A stretch of 64,000 nt of DNA from Acidobacteriota bacterium (GCA_014584705.1 JACTMJ010000024.1:238554-302553), one strand, 5' to 3'; positions 50,323-61,090 are shown, counted from the first letter of the stretch. A program made the numbers and translations. The notes: generated by a model from the letters alone, not told the origin.

Positions 50323-50679
50323 TCAGCGCGCGTGTTTGTAGATGAGCTGAAGCAGTTCCTCCGCCATCGCCGTGCGTTCCTCCGCGCTTCCGTTGCGGAA
50401 GGTGGTGGCGGCGCAGTGCTCGAGATGGTTCTTCATCAGCCCGCGCCCCACGGCCCGGAGCGCTTCCTGCACGGCCGAGAGTTGCACCAGGATATCGGCG
50501 CAATACTGGTCTCCGTCCACCATGCGCTGCAGGCCGCGAACCTGCCCCTCGATGCGGCGAAGGCGGCGGAGGTTCGCCGCCTTGATCTCCGGATCGACGC
50601 CGATCGCCTTTCTGCCCGGCTCGGTCGAACAGCCGCATGGGGAGTGGGGATGTCCCGTTTCCGCCTGTGATTCTGGCAT
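50323..50679 (-). CDS. csoR: CsoR-family copper-sensing repressor
   Basis: A 118-residue DUF156/CsoR repressor. The copper ligands are present with canonical spacing: Cys60 (QYCADIL), His85 and Cys89 (KNHLEHC). The helical body is RRLRRIEGQVRGLQRMVDGDQYC. A His/Cys-rich N-terminus (GHPHSPCGC) is extra. CsoR holds the operon off until Cu(I) binds. The start ATG at 50679 follows AGGAACGG and lies 35 bp after the copA stop, so the repressor is the last gene of the operon, an autoregulated arrangement. The operator is proposed at 53378-53396. Confidence 0.92.
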   Translation of the reverse strand: MPESQAETGHPHSPCGCSTEPGRKAIGVDPEIKAANLRRLRRIEGQVRGLQRMVDGDQYCADILVQLSAVQEALRAVGRGLMKNHLEHCAATTFRNGSAEERTAMAEELLQLIYKHAR

Positions 50680-50714
50680 TTCCGTTCCTTTCCGCGGGCT
50701 TGGCCCGAAATCTG

Positions 50715-53114
50715 TTAGACAAGCCGCGCGTGCTTTAGACGCAGGCTGTTCGTAACCACGCTCACCGAACTGAACGCCATGGCCGCGCCCGCCAGCACCG
50801 GGCTTAGCAGAATGCCCCATGCGGGGTAGAGCGCGCCCGCCGCGACGGGAATGGCGATGACGTTGTAGAAGAAGGCCCAGAACAGATTCTGGCGCATCAC
50901 ACGCATCGCAACCCTGGAAAGCGCGATTGCATCGGCAACCGCGCGCGGATCGCTGCGCATCAGGCTGACGTCGGCGGCCTCCCCGGCGATGTCCGTGCCG
51001 CTCCCCATCGCAATGCCCACGTCCGCTTGCACCAGGGCGGGCGCGTCGTTTACGCCGTCGCCCACCATGACAACCGTTTCCTTGCTTGCCTGGAGATCCT
51101 GGATCACGCTTCGCTTTCTGTCGGGCAGCACCTGCGCGGCCACGGTATCGATTCCCAACTGGGCGGCAATGGCCTTCGCCGTGGATTCCCGGTCGCCGGT
51201 AAGCATCCCCACTCGGATTCCGCGCTTGTGCAGGCGCGCGATCGCTTCCCGCGCCTCGGGCCGGGGCGCGTCCGCCACGCCCAGCACGGCGCTCAGCTCC
51301 GAATCGACGGCGACAAACAGGGGCGTCTTCCCTTGGCCGCCGAACCCTTGGGCGGTCTCTTCCCCGCGTGCGGCGTCCACACCGATGCCGTTAAGCCACG
51401 CGGCCGTACCCACGCGCACCGTGCGTCCATCCACGATCGCCTGCACCCCCTTGCCCGGCAGCGCCTCAAACGAGCGGATCTCCGGCAAGGCCAGATTCCG
51501 TTCCGCGGCATGCCGGACGATAGCATCCGCCAGCGGGTGTTCCGAATGTTGCTCCACGGCGGCGACCGCGGCGAGTAAAGCGGCTTCCGGCATGGAGCCA
51601 AGTGTCGCCACGTCGGTAACGGAGGGGTGGCCCTGGGTGAGCGTGCCGGTCTTGTCGAAGACAACCGTGCTCGTATCGCCCAGGCGTTCGAGCGGCTCGC
51701 CGCCCTTGATGAGGATCCCCATCTCCGCGCCGCGCCCGGTGGCCACCATCACCGCGGTGGGCACGGCCAGGCCCATGGCGCACGGGCAGGCAATGATGAG
51801 CACCGAGAGCGCGGCTGAGAACGCCAGCACTAGCGACGGCTCCTTGGGAAGCAGCATCCAGACCAGGAAAACCAGTAGCGAGAGCGCGATCACCGTGGGC
51901 ACGAAGACGGAGCTCACGCGGTCCGCCAGGCGCTGCACCGGGGCCTGCGAGCTTTGCGCGTCGCGGACCATCTGAACGATGCGGGATAAAGTGCTTTCCG
52001 CGCCGATGCGCGTCACCCGGTAGCGCAAGGTTTGCGAGCGAGCTCCGGCCAGCTTCACCGTTCCGCCGAGCACGGCGTCCCCCGGCTGCTTCTCAACCGG
52101 AAGGCTCTCGCCCGTAAGCATGGATTCGTCAAAGGCACTCTCGCCTTCGAGCACCTCGCCATCCACCGGCGCTCGCTCGCCGGGCCGAAGCAGGACGACG
52201 TCGCCCGGAATGAGTTCCGCTACCGGGAGGTCCGCGATTGCACCGTTCCGCTCGGCGCGCGCGTTGCGGGGTTGCAGGTCGACGAGTTTGCGCAAGGCGG
52301 AGGAGGTCCGGCGCTTGGCGCGCTTCTCAAACGTATTCCCCAGCAGTACGAGGCCAATAATGAACACAATCGCCTCATAGTAGACGCCGGGGGTCGCGCC
52401 CGCCGCGGCGAACATGCCCGGCGCGAGCGTCACGGCGAGGGAGTATACGAACGCCGCGCCCGTGCCGATCGCAATCAGCGTATTCATGTCGGTCGAGCGA
52501 TGCAGCGCGATCTTCCAGGCGCGAACGTAGAAGTCGCGGCCCGCCCACACCATGGCCCAGAAAGCGATTGCGGCCGAACCCCACTTCAGAACCGCCGCCG
52601 GAATCTCGTAGACCCAGGGCAGCGCGCTTCGAAGGGGCGCGTCCATCCATCCGGCCATCCAGCGCATCAACGGATCCGCGGCGGCCGCCCCCCCGTGCCC
52701 TTCGGCCATCGAGTGCCCGCCCATCAGCGGCATGCCCAGAATCATCACCACAACCGCGCCGGCAAGAGCCCACGCCGTCTTCCTCCGGGTGGCAAGGTAA
52801 TCCGCCTCCGCGGACCGGTCCGCATGGTCCTGCTCTTCAAAGGCGGTCACCGCGGCCGAGCGCAGTTCCGCTTCGTACCCGGTTTTCCGCACCGCTTCCA
52901 CGAGCGTCTCGGGGGAAGTGTCGCCGGGGTCGTATTGCACTTCCGCCCGGTTGGTCATCAGGCTCACCGTCGCCTTCGTCACGCCCGGCGTGCGTTCAAG
53001 CGCGCGCTGTACGGCCGATTGGCAGGCGGCGCAAGTCATCCCGCCCACGTCAAGCTGCACCTGAGCCGACGGCGACACCGGCCCTGGTTGATTCTGTACG
53101 GACTCCCTGGCCAT
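50715..53114 (-). CDS. copA: Copper-exporting P1B-type ATPase
   Basis: A 799-residue Cu+ pump. One N-terminal HMA domain has GMTCAAC with Cys28 and Cys31. Eight membrane segments carry the CPC ion site ([10 protein letters not shown], about 440). The phosphorylation loop has DKTGTLTQG, the ATP domain [11 protein letters not shown] and the hinge [16 protein letters not shown]. It expels Cu+ from the cytosol. A His-rich insertion ([11 protein letters not shown]) follows the first membrane helix on the outer side, a possible copper entry or sensing element. The start at 53114 is 17 bp after the small HMA gene. Ag+ may also be transported. Confidence 0.95.
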   Translation of the reverse strand: MARESVQNQPGPVSPSAQVQLDVGGMTCAACQSAVQRALERTPGVTKATVSLMTNRAEVQYDPGDTSPETLVEAVRKTGYEAELRSAAVTAFEEQDHADRSAEADYLATRRKTAWALAGAVVVMILGMPLMGGHSMAEGHGGAAAADPLMRWMAGWMDAPLRSALPWVYEIPAAVLKWGSAAIAFWAMVWAGRDFYVRAWKIALHRSTDMNTLIAIGTGAAFVYSLAVTLAPGMFAAAGATPGVYYEAIVFIIGLVLLGNTFEKRAKRRTSSALRKLVDLQPRNARAERNGAIADLPVAELIPGDVVLLRPGERAPVDGEVLEGESAFDESMLTGESLPVEKQPGDAVLGGTVKLAGARSQTLRYRVTRIGAESTLSRIVQMVRDAQSSQAPVQRLADRVSSVFVPTVIALSLLVFLVWMLLPKEPSLVLAFSAALSVLIIACPCAMGLAVPTAVMVATGRGAEMGILIKGGEPLERLGDTSTVVFDKTGTLTQGHPSVTDVATLGSMPEAALLAAVAAVEQHSEHPLADAIVRHAAERNLALPEIRSFEALPGKGVQAIVDGRTVRVGTAAWLNGIGVDAARGEETAQGFGGQGKTPLFVAVDSELSAVLGVADAPRPEAREAIARLHKRGIRVGMLTGDRESTAKAIAAQLGIDTVAAQVLPDRKRSVIQDLQASKETVVMVGDGVNDAPALVQADVGIAMGSGTDIAGEAADVSLMRSDPRAVADAIALSRVAMRVMRQNLFWAFFYNVIAIPVAAGALYPAWGILLSPVLAGAAMAFSSVSVVTNSLRLKHARLV

Positions 53115-53131
53115 AAAAACCTCAATCCGGA

Positions 53132-53353
53132 TTACTGCGCAACATGGGCACGAAAACCCGCGTCCTCGAGCGCTTTGGCAAACACCGCGGCGGGAGGCCC
53201 CTCGGGCGTCACACTAAACTCCGCCGAGCCAACCGCCACCCCATGAACCTCGCTCGCGCCCGCCATCTCCAGCACCTTCCGCACCCGCCGGACGCAACCG
53301 TCGCAGTGCATCCCTTCAATCTGAAGCCGGATCCGTTCCCCACGCTTTTCCAT
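53132..53353 (-). CDS. copZ: Copper chaperone with heavy-metal-associated domain
   Basis: A 73-residue single HMA domain ([22 protein letters not shown]), with the metal motif GMHCDGC at about 14-20. It should carry Cu(I) to CopA. A strong GGAGGAG lies eight bases ahead of the ATG at 53353. It is the first gene of the copper operon, directly downstream of the operator palindrome. The second half ([17 protein letters not shown]) completes the ferredoxin-like fold. Mercury chaperone activity is a less likely alternative. Confidence 0.88.
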   Translation of the reverse strand: MEKRGERIRLQIEGMHCDGCVRRVRKVLEMAGASEVHGVAVGSAEFSVTPEGPPAAVFAKALEDAGFRAHVAQ

Positions 53354-53377
53354 CAGTTTCTCCTCCAGACCTCATCC

Positions 53378-53396
53378 TATACCCCCTAGGGGTATA
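53378..53396. promoter_or_regulatory. CsoR-type operator upstream of the copper operon
   Basis: TATACCCCCTAGGGGTATA at 53378-53396 is a near-perfect inverted repeat with C and G runs flanked by TATA. CsoR operators have this TACCCC/GGGGTA pattern. It sits 25-43 bp before the copZ ATG, where it would cover the -10 region on the minus strand. The CsoR gene is in the same operon. Confidence 0.75.
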
Positions 53397-53953
53397 ATGC
53401 AACCTCAAAAAATCCCGAAAAGCTCTCGGCCCCTCCACTCCACCCCATCTAAAACCGTCACTAGCTTCTTGCTCTTGCTTTCTCCTTTTCATCGTCCACC
53501 GGAAGAGGTAAGATTCGATGCCGGTCTCGATGGTGTGCGCCCGGTCCTTAATCCGGTCGAGCAGTGCCCTTCAGAGCCGCGCGTTTGGGAACAAGCTCGT
53601 CCTCCGAAGAAACGCAGGCTCGCCGTAACGGGCGTCGCCATCCGCGTGACGTTCGTCCGGCCAGCGTTCGTGAGTGCGAGGAGAGTGGCGGTCGGCAAAG
53701 TCTTTCCCGAATTCCTCGGTGCATTCGCCGTCGGAGTCTCCGGCTTGGGCGAGCAGTTTCCCAGCCTCAGTGCCCGGTCTTCCTCCTCACCCTATCCGCC
53801 TCTTCCTCATGAAGCTCTCCGGCACACGCTCAGGAAAGCTGCCGCGCCGCGCGGTCCGCGGTAGAGGCGGCGGCAAGCTGCCTCCAACCAGCCGTTATCG
53901 CGGGAATCTCTATCGTCCATCGCCACAGGTCAGTGGCTGACCGCCTTCCGGCT
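53397..53953. other. Intergenic stretch between copper and kdp operons
   Basis: No gene is supported here. Three long open frames on the two strands share no recognisable domain. A small hairpin (53928-53942, GGTCAG/CTGACC) lies after the last kdp-locus stop and could help end that mRNA, and a third copy of the 16-bp repeat lies at 53912-53927. Confidence 0.5.
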
Positions 53954-55066
53954 TTACGTTCGCGGCGTCTGGCGATCGGCAACCACGGTAACCTGGATGT
54001 CGCGTGCGGCACGGATCACTTGCATTGCCAACAACTGCTTCGTACCGAAGAAGCGGAAATTCGGTTTCCGCGGCTTGGAGAGAAAGATCTGCGTGATTCC
54101 GTTCGTATGAGCAAAGGCGACCAAGGCGTCAGCGGCGTCCTCGGCGTCCAGTACACGGGTATCGATGTGAAGCTTGCGTGCGAAGTCGAGATGCCGTTGC
54201 AGCGCTTCCCGCTGGTCGCCCGGTAGGGCAGCTCGCCTGGGACCGGGTACAACGGCCACCGCGAAGCAATCCGCACGCAGGAAGTTTGCAACGCGGCGGC
54301 CGCGACGGATCAACCCTACCGCCGAGGGAGAATCGGTTACGTGAATCAGGATTCGCTCATCTCCGCTGGATGCCGAATCGGAACGCGCCTCGCCTTCGCG
54401 CGGAGCGGACGGCGTCATGCGAAGGTCCACTTCATGCGCGGTCTGCCGCAGCGCCATTTCCCGGAGAGCCGCCAGCGTAGGTTCTTTGAAGAAGTTCTCC
54501 TTGGCGCGATGCGCCTTCTCCGGGGCATATACTACGCCGCGATCCAACCGGTTCAGCAGAGCGCCGGGCGTAAGATCGACGAAGACAATCTCATCGGCGC
54601 GCTTCAAAACCCAGTCCGGCACTGTCTCGCGCACCTGAACTCCGGAGATCTCGCGCACCTGATCGTTCAGACTCTCCAGGTGCTGAATATTCATCGTCGT
54701 GATGACATCGATGCCGGCATCCAGCAGCGCCAATACGTCCTCCCAGCGCTTAGCGCGTTCTGAACCGGGTACATTCGTGTGAGGGAATTCATCAACCAGG
54801 CAGACTCGCGGGCGTCGAACCAGAATTGCCGGCGTATCCATCTCCTCAAAGGTCCGTTCGCGATACTCGATGATCCTGCGAGGAACGGTCTCTAAACCTT
54901 CCGTCTTGGCAATCGTATCCTGGCGGCCGTGCGGCTCAAAGTAGCCGATCACCACATCGCAGCCTTCGGCCTTTAAGGTCTGCCCTTCTTCGAGCATTCG
55001 GAATGTCTTGCCCACGCCCGCCGCATAGCCAAGAATGACTTTGAGCTTGCCTTCGGCAGCTACCAT
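53954..55066 (-). CDS. Stand-alone KdpD N-terminal domain protein with intact Walker A
   Basis: A 370-residue soluble protein matching only the N-terminal half of KdpD. Its first 210 residues are the KdpD domain: Walker A GYAAGVGKT at 13-21, then YFEPHGRQDT, the B box VCLVDEFPHTNVPGS and ITTMNIQHLESLNDQV. Residues about 240-370 are a universal-stress-protein domain (ERILIHVTDSPSA...). No transmembrane, GAF or histidine-kinase portions are present; those are encoded separately at 62137-63618. In classical KdpD this half senses c-di-AMP or ATP and stimulates the kinase. It follows its paralogue with a gap of 4 bp. Confidence 0.9.
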   Translation of the reverse strand: MVAAEGKLKVILGYAAGVGKTFRMLEEGQTLKAEGCDVVIGYFEPHGRQDTIAKTEGLETVPRRIIEYRERTFEEMDTPAILVRRPRVCLVDEFPHTNVPGSERAKRWEDVLALLDAGIDVITTMNIQHLESLNDQVREISGVQVRETVPDWVLKRADEIVFVDLTPGALLNRLDRGVVYAPEKAHRAKENFFKEPTLAALREMALRQTAHEVDLRMTPSAPREGEARSDSASSGDERILIHVTDSPSAVGLIRRGRRVANFLRADCFAVAVVPGPRRAALPGDQREALQRHLDFARKLHIDTRVLDAEDAADALVAFAHTNGITQIFLSKPRKPNFRFFGTKQLLAMQVIRAARDIQVTVVADRQTPRT

Positions 55067-55070
55067 ACAT

Positions 55071-56135
55071 TCAGCGTACCGCCTGCTTCCCTGTTTCGCC
55101 TTGCGGAAACACGCGGACGTCGATACCGCCGGATTCCAGGATCAGCCGTTCCACGGGGTTCGGCCAGAGCCGATGCCAGAAGCCTGCTCGTTGGCTGTGG
55201 CCGACGAAGATCTGTGTAATTGCTTCGCGCCGTGCGAACTGCAAAATGGTATCCACGGCGTCCTCACCTTGCAGGACCTCGACCTTCGCGCCCGCTTGGC
55301 GGGCCGCATCCAGGTTCTTGTCGAGCATGGCCTGGTCCGCGTACGACAGAGCGGATTGCTCGACGAAGACGACGAAGAGGTCGCCATGAAACCGGTCCGC
55401 CTGGCGACGGCCGCGATCGATCATCAAAGCCGCGTTTGAGCGCGGAGTGATGCACACAAGAATGCGCTCATGCGTTCCGTAAGTCTGGTCGAGCCCGTGG
55501 CGCTTCAGATACTCAACCAGCTGGGCGTCAACGACCTCGGCAGCCAGCACGAGTGCGATCTCACGAAGTTCCGAAAGTTCGGGGTCAAGCGTCGGCGAAT
55601 CGACAACTTCGATATCATCGGCTCGCATCAGGAAGCCCTCCGGCACGGCTTCATCCACCTGCCTTCCCAAGATGGCGGCGACCTGTTCCTGTTTTTCGGC
55701 GATGTGTTGGAGATTGATGGCAGTGAGGATGGAGATGCCGACATCCAGCAGTTCTTCGGCATCCTGCCATCGATGCTCGTTCCGGCTGTCCGCGGCGTTC
55801 CGGCTTGCCAATCCGTCAATCAGACAAACAGAGGGCCTGCGACGCCGGATCGCATCCACATCAGGAGCGCCGTTTGGGAGCATGGAAAGGACTTCCATTT
55901 CGCGGAGCAATCCGGTCACCGCTTCGTCCCGTGACGCCTGAAGCGCCCCAACAACCACGTCCTGGCCTCGCTGCATTCTCCTTCGACCTTCGTCGAGCAT
56001 GCGGTAGGATACGCCCATGCCGGACTCATAACCAAGAAAGACTTTCAGTCGACCGCGCCGTGCGAAATCTTCCTCGGCCTGCACGCGACGCAACAATTCT
56101 TCCGGGCTTGGTCGCCTTTTGTCGGAGTCGGGCAT
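55071..56135 (-). CDS. Second KdpD N-terminal domain paralogue, Walker A degenerate
   Basis: A 354-residue protein with the same two-part layout as its neighbour: KdpD domain (about 28-235) and USP domain (about 240-354, ERILVCITPRSNAAL). The normal Walker A is replaced by GYESGMGVS at 35-43, so the nucleotide-binding Lys is Val42. The downstream box reads VCLIDGLASRNAADS instead of VCLVDEFPHTN, so the acidic/His residues are also lost. It should not hydrolyse ATP and could be a regulatory partner, a pseudo-ATPase. Sequence is otherwise intact, with no frameshift, which argues that it is kept by selection. It is transcribed in the order kdpC, porin remnant, this gene, then the intact paralogue. 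Confidence 0.88.
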   Translation of the reverse strand: MPDSDKRRPSPEELLRRVQAEEDFARRGRLKVFLGYESGMGVSYRMLDEGRRRMQRGQDVVVGALQASRDEAVTGLLREMEVLSMLPNGAPDVDAIRRRRPSVCLIDGLASRNAADSRNEHRWQDAEELLDVGISILTAINLQHIAEKQEQVAAILGRQVDEAVPEGFLMRADDIEVVDSPTLDPELSELREIALVLAAEVVDAQLVEYLKRHGLDQTYGTHERILVCITPRSNAALMIDRGRRQADRFHGDLFVVFVEQSALSYADQAMLDKNLDAARQAGAKVEVLQGEDAVDTILQFARREAITQIFVGHSQRAGFWHRLWPNPVERLILESGGIDVRVFPQGETGKQAVR

Positions 56136-56185
56136 CCTGTGTCACCAGCCACCATTCTTGCCGTCAAACTACCATAGCAGACCTA

Positions 56186-56508
56186 TCAGAACTGTATCCT
56201 GGCCCTTCTACCGCGATCCTGGATCGCTTCACGGAAAGAACGGAGGATTGGAGAAATCGCGCCGGCACTCGAAGCGGGTTTCGAAGCCTTCCGATGGGCG
56301 AAAGCCAAAGGTGGAAGTGGAGTCGTTGAGGTTCCGCACGGCTGCGCCGGAACTCTCTTCTCTAGCGCGGTCGACCTCATTTCAACCCGGCAACCATTTC
56401 AAGCAACATCCTCTCCCGATTCGTCAGCGGATCGCCTGCCTGTGCAAAGACGGTCGGTGCGATGATCGCAATGGAGACTGCTCAGACGATCCGGATTCCA
56501 AACGGCAT
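56186..56508 (-). pseudogene. Decayed exported protein or porin between kdpC and the KdpD paralogues
   Basis: On the minus strand an ATG at 56508, after a GAGGAG site, gives MPFGIRIV, then TGA, and the same frame continues as AVSIAIIAPTVFAQAGDPLT and NRERMLLEMVAGLK to a TGA at 56377-56379. That is a signal peptide followed by a coiled-coil start. A second frame overlaps (ATGA) and continues RSTALEKRVPAQPCG to about 56186. Several acidobacterial kdp operons carry a porin-like gene here, beginning with such a coiled coil, from recollection. The reading is therefore a gene broken by at least one nonsense and one frameshift mutation, with the barrel part lost. Confidence 0.4.
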
Positions 56509-56535
56509 CGCCCGTCTCCTCGTTGCGTTACAGCG

Positions 56536-57105
56536 CTACTTCCTTACCGGATACTGTTCGTCCAACGCCAGGTTCAGCAGCAGCACATTCACTCGAGATT
56601 CACCGAGAAAGCCAAGGTCCCGGCCCTCAGTGAACCGGCCAATCAACTCCGCCACCGTTGTGTCGGAGATCCCGCGCGCTTCGGCGACGCGCGCGACCTG
56701 CAAGTGCGCCGATGCCGGGCTAATGTGCGGGTCGAGACCGCTGCCACTGCTGGTGAGAAGGTCTGCGGGAATTCCGCTCTCCAGCCGGGACGATATCCTG
56801 GCATTCTGGATGCGGTCGATGAGCTTCTGGCTGGTCGGCCCGAGATTCGAGGCACCGGATGCCGAGGCGTCGTACCCCTCGCTGCCCGCCGCCGACGGGC
56901 GCGGATGGAAGTATTGCGCCGCGGTGAATCTCTGGCCAATGAAGACGGAGCCGACTGCCTTCCCATCGCGCTCGATCAGGCTGCCATTTGCTTGTGACGG
57001 AAACAGGAACTGGCAAATGCCGGTAACCAGTCCCGGATAGAGCAGGCCCGTGAGCACGGTGAGTACGGCGGTCATCCGCAATCCCGTCAGTAATTGTCTC
57101 CACAT
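56536..57105 (-). CDS. kdpC: Potassium-transporting ATPase subunit C
   Basis: A 189-residue KdpC. One N-terminal membrane helix (about 12-33, TAVLTVLTGLLYPGLVTGICQ) is followed by GSVFIGQRFTAAQYFHPRPSA, SGASNLGPTS and IPADLLTSSGSGLDPHISPASA, all family signatures. The subunit stabilises the KdpFABC pump and supports ATP binding by KdpB. It starts at 57105, 12 bp after the kdpB stop. The porin remnant follows it. Confidence 0.95.
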   Translation of the reverse strand: MWRQLLTGLRMTAVLTVLTGLLYPGLVTGICQFLFPSQANGSLIERDGKAVGSVFIGQRFTAAQYFHPRPSAAGSEGYDASASGASNLGPTSQKLIDRIQNARISSRLESGIPADLLTSSGSGLDPHISPASAHLQVARVAEARGISDTTVAELIGRFTEGRDLGFLGESRVNVLLLNLALDEQYPVRK

Positions 57106-57117
57106 TGACGATTCTCC

Positions 57118-59205
57118 TTAGGCCAAGCCCGCCGCATGGACGAGGCGATCGATGATCCAGATGGCGGGGAACGGCGCAACAAGACCACCGAGGCCGTAGA
57201 CCAGCAGATTTCGGCGCAACAGAGAGCCGGCTGCCTCGGGGCGATACGCTACGCCGCGCAACGCCAGCGGCACGAGCGCGATGATAATCAACGCGTTGAA
57301 AATAACAGCGGCCAGAACCGCGCTTTTGGGGTTGTTCAAGCCCATGAAGTTCAGCGCGCCCAACGCCGGATACGTCGCCATGAACATGGCGGGGATGATC
57401 GCGAAGTATTTTGCTACGTCGTTGGCGATAGAGAACGTCGTCAACGCGCCTCGCGTCATTAGCAGTTGCTTCCCGATGGCGACAACTTCGATGAGTTTCG
57501 TCGGGCTCGAATCAAGATCCACCATGTTGCCGGCTTCCTTCGCGGCCATCGTGCCCGTATTCATTGCCAGGCCGACGTCGGCCTGCGCGAGTGCCGGTGC
57601 GTCGTTCGTGCCGTCCCCGGTCATTGCCACCAGCCTGCCCTCGGCCTGTTCCTTCCGGATGTAGTTCAGCTTGTCGGCGGGAGAAGCCTGCGCCAGGAAG
57701 TTGTCTACACCCGCCTCCGAGGCGATGGCGGCCGCCGTCAGCGGGTTGTCGCCCGTGATCATGACCGTCTTGATGCCCATTCGGCGAAGTTGTGCCAGCC
57801 GTTCCTTCATTCCGCCCTTGACAACGTCCTTCAAGTGGATCACTCCGAGCGCGCGGCCGCCATTCGCTACGGCAAGCGGAGTCCCGCCCTGACCGGAAAT
57901 TCGTTCGGCAATCTCGCTCAGTTCGCCGGGTGGAGTGCCTCCGTGTTCTCTGACAAACCGGATGATGGAGTCGGTGGCGCCCTTGCGCAAATGGCTGCTG
58001 TTGATATCCACTCCGCTCATTCGCGTGTAGGCGGAGAACGGGATAAAATGAGCCTCGTGGTGCGATAGCTCGTACCCTCTCAGACCGTACTTCTCCTTGG
58101 CCAACACCACCACGGACCGACCTTCGGGCGTCTCGTCGGCAAGGCTGGAAAGTTGCGCGGCTTCCGCCATTTCCATTTCGCTGACGCCGTTGACCGGAAG
58201 AAACGCAACGGCCTGCCGGTCGCCGATTGTAATTGTGCCTGTCTTGTCGAGCAGCAGCGTGTTCACGTCACCCGCCGCTTCCACTGCCTTACCGCTCATC
58301 GCGAGCACGTTGTGCTGCATCACACGGTCCATGCCGGCAATTCCGATCGCCGAGAGCAAGCCGCCGATGGTGGTCGGAATCAAACACACAAGTAGGGAAA
58401 CCAAAACTGCGACGCTCGGCACCGCACCGGAACCCGAAGCGCTCACCGCGTACTGAGAGAACGGCTGCAGTGTGACGACTGCCAGAAGAAAGATCAGCGT
58501 TAGCCCGGCGATGAGGATGTTCAGCGCAATCTCGTTCGGCGTCTTCTGTCTCTCCGCGCCTTCCACGAGCGCAATCATGCGATCAAGAAACGTCTCGCCG
58601 GGGTTCGTTGTAATCCTGATCCGGATCTGGTCGGAAAGTACGCGCGTGCCGCCGGTTACGGCCGAACGATCGCCGCCCGATTCCCGGATCACGGGTGCGC
58701 TTTCCCCGGTGATGACGGATTCGTCCACCGTGGCGATTCCATCGACGACTTCGCCGTCGCCGGGTATGATGTCGCCCGCTTCGCAGATCACCAGATCTCC
58801 GGCGCGCAGCTGCGTGGCGGAGACGCGTTCAGTGCCGCCGTTGGAGAGGACGCGTTTCGCCATTGAGTCCGATTTTGTTTTCCGCAGGGCGTCAGCCTGC
58901 GCTTTTCCGCGCGCTTCGGCCATCGCTTCCGCGAAGTTCGCAAAGAGAACCGTGAACCACAGCCAGAGCGTGATCTGAAGATTGAATCCGGCGTCCGCCG
59001 CTCCGTTCGTGAAGTCGCGGACCAGGAGAAGCGTCGTGATGGCCGCACCCGTCTCCACGGCGAAGATCACGGGGTTCTTCAGCAACTTCGCGGGGTTGAG
59101 TTTCGCGAACGAGTCGCGGACCGCGCGGCCGAGAATTTCCGGATCAAAGAGCGGCCTTGCATGTGCCAGTTTCCTGGGCAGCAATTCGGAAGATTCGTTG
59201 GTCAT
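57118..59205 (-). CDS. kdpB: Potassium-transporting ATPase, ATP-hydrolysing subunit B
   Basis: A 695-residue P-type ATPase that drives high-affinity K+ uptake. The phosphorylation motif is DKTGTITIG, the actuator loop [16 protein letters not shown], and the hinge [34 protein letters not shown] is the family segment ahead of the phosphorylation site. It lies one base after the kdpA stop on the minus strand. All motifs appear complete and the length is normal for KdpB. Confidence 0.96.
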   Translation of the reverse strand: MTNESSELLPRKLAHARPLFDPEILGRAVRDSFAKLNPAKLLKNPVIFAVETGAAITTLLLVRDFTNGAADAGFNLQITLWLWFTVLFANFAEAMAEARGKAQADALRKTKSDSMAKRVLSNGGTERVSATQLRAGDLVICEAGDIIPGDGEVVDGIATVDESVITGESAPVIRESGGDRSAVTGGTRVLSDQIRIRITTNPGETFLDRMIALVEGAERQKTPNEIALNILIAGLTLIFLLAVVTLQPFSQYAVSASGSGAVPSVAVLVSLLVCLIPTTIGGLLSAIGIAGMDRVMQHNVLAMSGKAVEAAGDVNTLLLDKTGTITIGDRQAVAFLPVNGVSEMEMAEAAQLSSLADETPEGRSVVVLAKEKYGLRGYELSHHEAHFIPFSAYTRMSGVDINSSHLRKGATDSIIRFVREHGGTPPGELSEIAERISGQGGTPLAVANGGRALGVIHLKDVVKGGMKERLAQLRRMGIKTVMITGDNPLTAAAIASEAGVDNFLAQASPADKLNYIRKEQAEGRLVAMTGDGTNDAPALAQADVGLAMNTGTMAAKEAGNMVDLDSSPTKLIEVVAIGKQLLMTRGALTTFSIANDVAKYFAIIPAMFMATYPALGALNFMGLNNPKSAVLAAVIFNALIIIALVPLALRGVAYRPEAAGSLLRRNLLVYGLGGLVAPFPAIWIIDRLVHAAGLA

Positions 59206-59206
59206 G

Positions 59207-60973
59207 TTAGAAAAGCCTCCCCTGAAGCATGAGGAAATGCTCCGCGATCGGGCTGAGCGAGAGCGCCGGAAAGAACGTGAGCGCCCCCACGATGACTACT
59301 GTTCCCACGAGCAGGATGACGAAAAGCGGCCCATGCGTGGGTAGGGTTCCCGGCGTTGCGGCGATCTTCTTCTTCGATGCGAGACTGCCCGCGATCGCCA
59401 GCATGGGAATGATAATGAAGAAGCGGCCGATCAGCATTGCGAGCCCGACGGTGAGGTTGTACCAGGGCGTATTGGCGCTGAGGCCGGCGAATGCGCTGCC
59501 ATTGTTAGCCGCTCCGCTCGTGTAGGCATACAGGATTTCCGCGAATCCGTGCGGACCGGCGTTGTTCAAGTTGCCGGTGGCCGCACCGTAACTTCCATTC
59601 CAGTAGGAATCCTTGGCGAACTCGAGGATGGAACTTGCGCCGGTGAAAAGCAGGATGGCCGCCGAGGTTGCAATCAGCGCGAGCATCGCCATCTTCACTT
59701 CCTTACCCTCGATCTTCTTGCCGAGGTATTCCGGTGTGCGGCCTACCATCAGTCCGGCGATGAAAACGGCGAGAATCGCGAACAGCAGCATGCTATAGAG
59801 CCCGGCCCCGGTTCCACCGAAGATCACCTCGCCGGTCTGCATGTTGAACAACGGCACCAATCCGCCCAGCGGCGTGAAGCTATCGTGCATCCCGTTCACG
59901 GCGCCGCAGCTCGCCGCGGTTGTAACGGTGGCGAACAGTGCCGTGGCCGCGATCCCGAAGCGGACCTCCTTACCTTCCATGTTGCCGCCCGGCTGCACCC
60001 CCGTTGCCGAAGTCTCAAGGCCGAGTTTGGCCAGGTTTGGGTTGCCGGCCTGCTCGGACCCGTAGACCAGGAGCGCTCCCGCCAGGAAGGGCACGCTCAT
60101 GGCGGAAAATAGCGCCCAGCCCTGCCGCCGGTCCCCGGTCATCCTGCCGAAGGTGTACGTGAGGCCCGCCGGAATCGCAAAGATCATCAGCATCTGAACC
60201 AGGTTGGCGAGCGGTGTCGGGTTCTCATAAGGATGTGCGGAGTTCGCATTGAAGAACCCGCCGCCATTTGTGCCGAGCAGCTTGATGGCTTCTTGCGATG
60301 CAACGGGGCCCTGCGCGATCACCTGCGTCTCTCCTTCGAGCGTGGTGGCCTGTGTGTAGGAGTTGAAATTCTGAATGACGCCCTGTGAACAGAGAAACAA
60401 CGCCCCCAGGAGCGAGAGGGGCAGGAACAAATACAGTACAGCCCGTGTCAGATCCACCCAGAAGTTTCCGACGGAACTGGATTGCTGCCCCGCGAAGCTG
60501 CGTGTAAGCGCTACCGCCACCGCGACTCCCGCGGCAGCCGAGACAAAGTTCTGGACCGTGAGCGCGGCCATCTGAACCAGGTAGCTCATCATCGTCTCGC
60601 CGCCGTACGCTTGCCAGTTCGTGTTGGTTGTAAAACTCACCGCGGTGTTGAATGCCAGGTCGGGGGTCATTGCCTCGCCGAATCCGGATGGATTCAGAGG
60701 CAACACGCCTTCCAGGCGCTGCAAAAGATAGGCAAAGAGGAAGCTGAAGAAACTGAAGGCCAGAAGGCTGCCTGCATATTGGGTCCATCGTTGTTCCGCC
60801 TCCTCGCGCACACCGGCCAACTTGTAACAGAGGCGCTCGATCGGCCGCAACACGGGATGAAGGAAGGTCCGCTCCCCGGCAAAGAGTCTCGCCATATAGA
60901 GGCCTATTGGCTTCGCCAGCAGGGCAACCAATAGGAAGTAGAACAGGATCTGAATCAGTCCATTTGCTGTCAT
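59207..60973 (-). CDS. kdpA: Potassium-transporting ATPase, K+-binding subunit A
   Basis: A 588-residue channel-like subunit that selects K+, with ten or more membrane segments. The filter-like loops are [45 protein letters not shown] and [13 protein letters not shown], all as in KdpA. The N-terminal [13 protein letters not shown] runs straight into the first helix. It lies nine bases after the kdpF stop and one base before kdpB. This subunit defines the transporter as the high-affinity Kdp system. Confidence 0.96.
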   Translation of the reverse strand: MTANGLIQILFYFLLVALLAKPIGLYMARLFAGERTFLHPVLRPIERLCYKLAGVREEAEQRWTQYAGSLLAFSFFSFLFAYLLQRLEGVLPLNPSGFGEAMTPDLAFNTAVSFTTNTNWQAYGGETMMSYLVQMAALTVQNFVSAAAGVAVAVALTRSFAGQQSSSVGNFWVDLTRAVLYLFLPLSLLGALFLCSQGVIQNFNSYTQATTLEGETQVIAQGPVASQEAIKLLGTNGGGFFNANSAHPYENPTPLANLVQMLMIFAIPAGLTYTFGRMTGDRRQGWALFSAMSVPFLAGALLVYGSEQAGNPNLAKLGLETSATGVQPGGNMEGKEVRFGIAATALFATVTTAASCGAVNGMHDSFTPLGGLVPLFNMQTGEVIFGGTGAGLYSMLLFAILAVFIAGLMVGRTPEYLGKKIEGKEVKMAMLALIATSAAILLFTGASSILEFAKDSYWNGSYGAATGNLNNAGPHGFAEILYAYTSGAANNGSAFAGLSANTPWYNLTVGLAMLIGRFFIIIPMLAIAGSLASKKKIAATPGTLPTHGPLFVILLVGTVVIVGALTFFPALSLSPIAEHFLMLQGRLF

Positions 60974-60982
60974 GAGAACTTC

Positions 60983-61066
60983 CTAAAATTTCTCCGGCTT
61001 CAAGAGCGCATAGAGAAGATAGACGAAGAGCAGGAGAGCGCAGGCTGCGCCCAGCAGGTAGTCCAT
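60983..61066 (-). CDS. kdpF: KdpF, 27-aa membrane peptide of the Kdp pump
   Basis: The minus-strand ATG at 61066 opens MDYLLGAACALLLFVYLLYA followed by LLKPEKF and a TAG at 60983-60985. This is a single membrane helix with the KP/EKF end typical of KdpF. It is nine bases before the kdpA start and preceded by AAAGGA. KdpF sits between KdpA and lipids and stabilises the complex. It is too short for normal gene calling. Confidence 0.9.
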   Translation of the reverse strand: MDYLLGAACALLLFVYLLYALLKPEKF

Positions 61067-61090
61067 GGAGTGATTCCTTTCGATTCGCGC

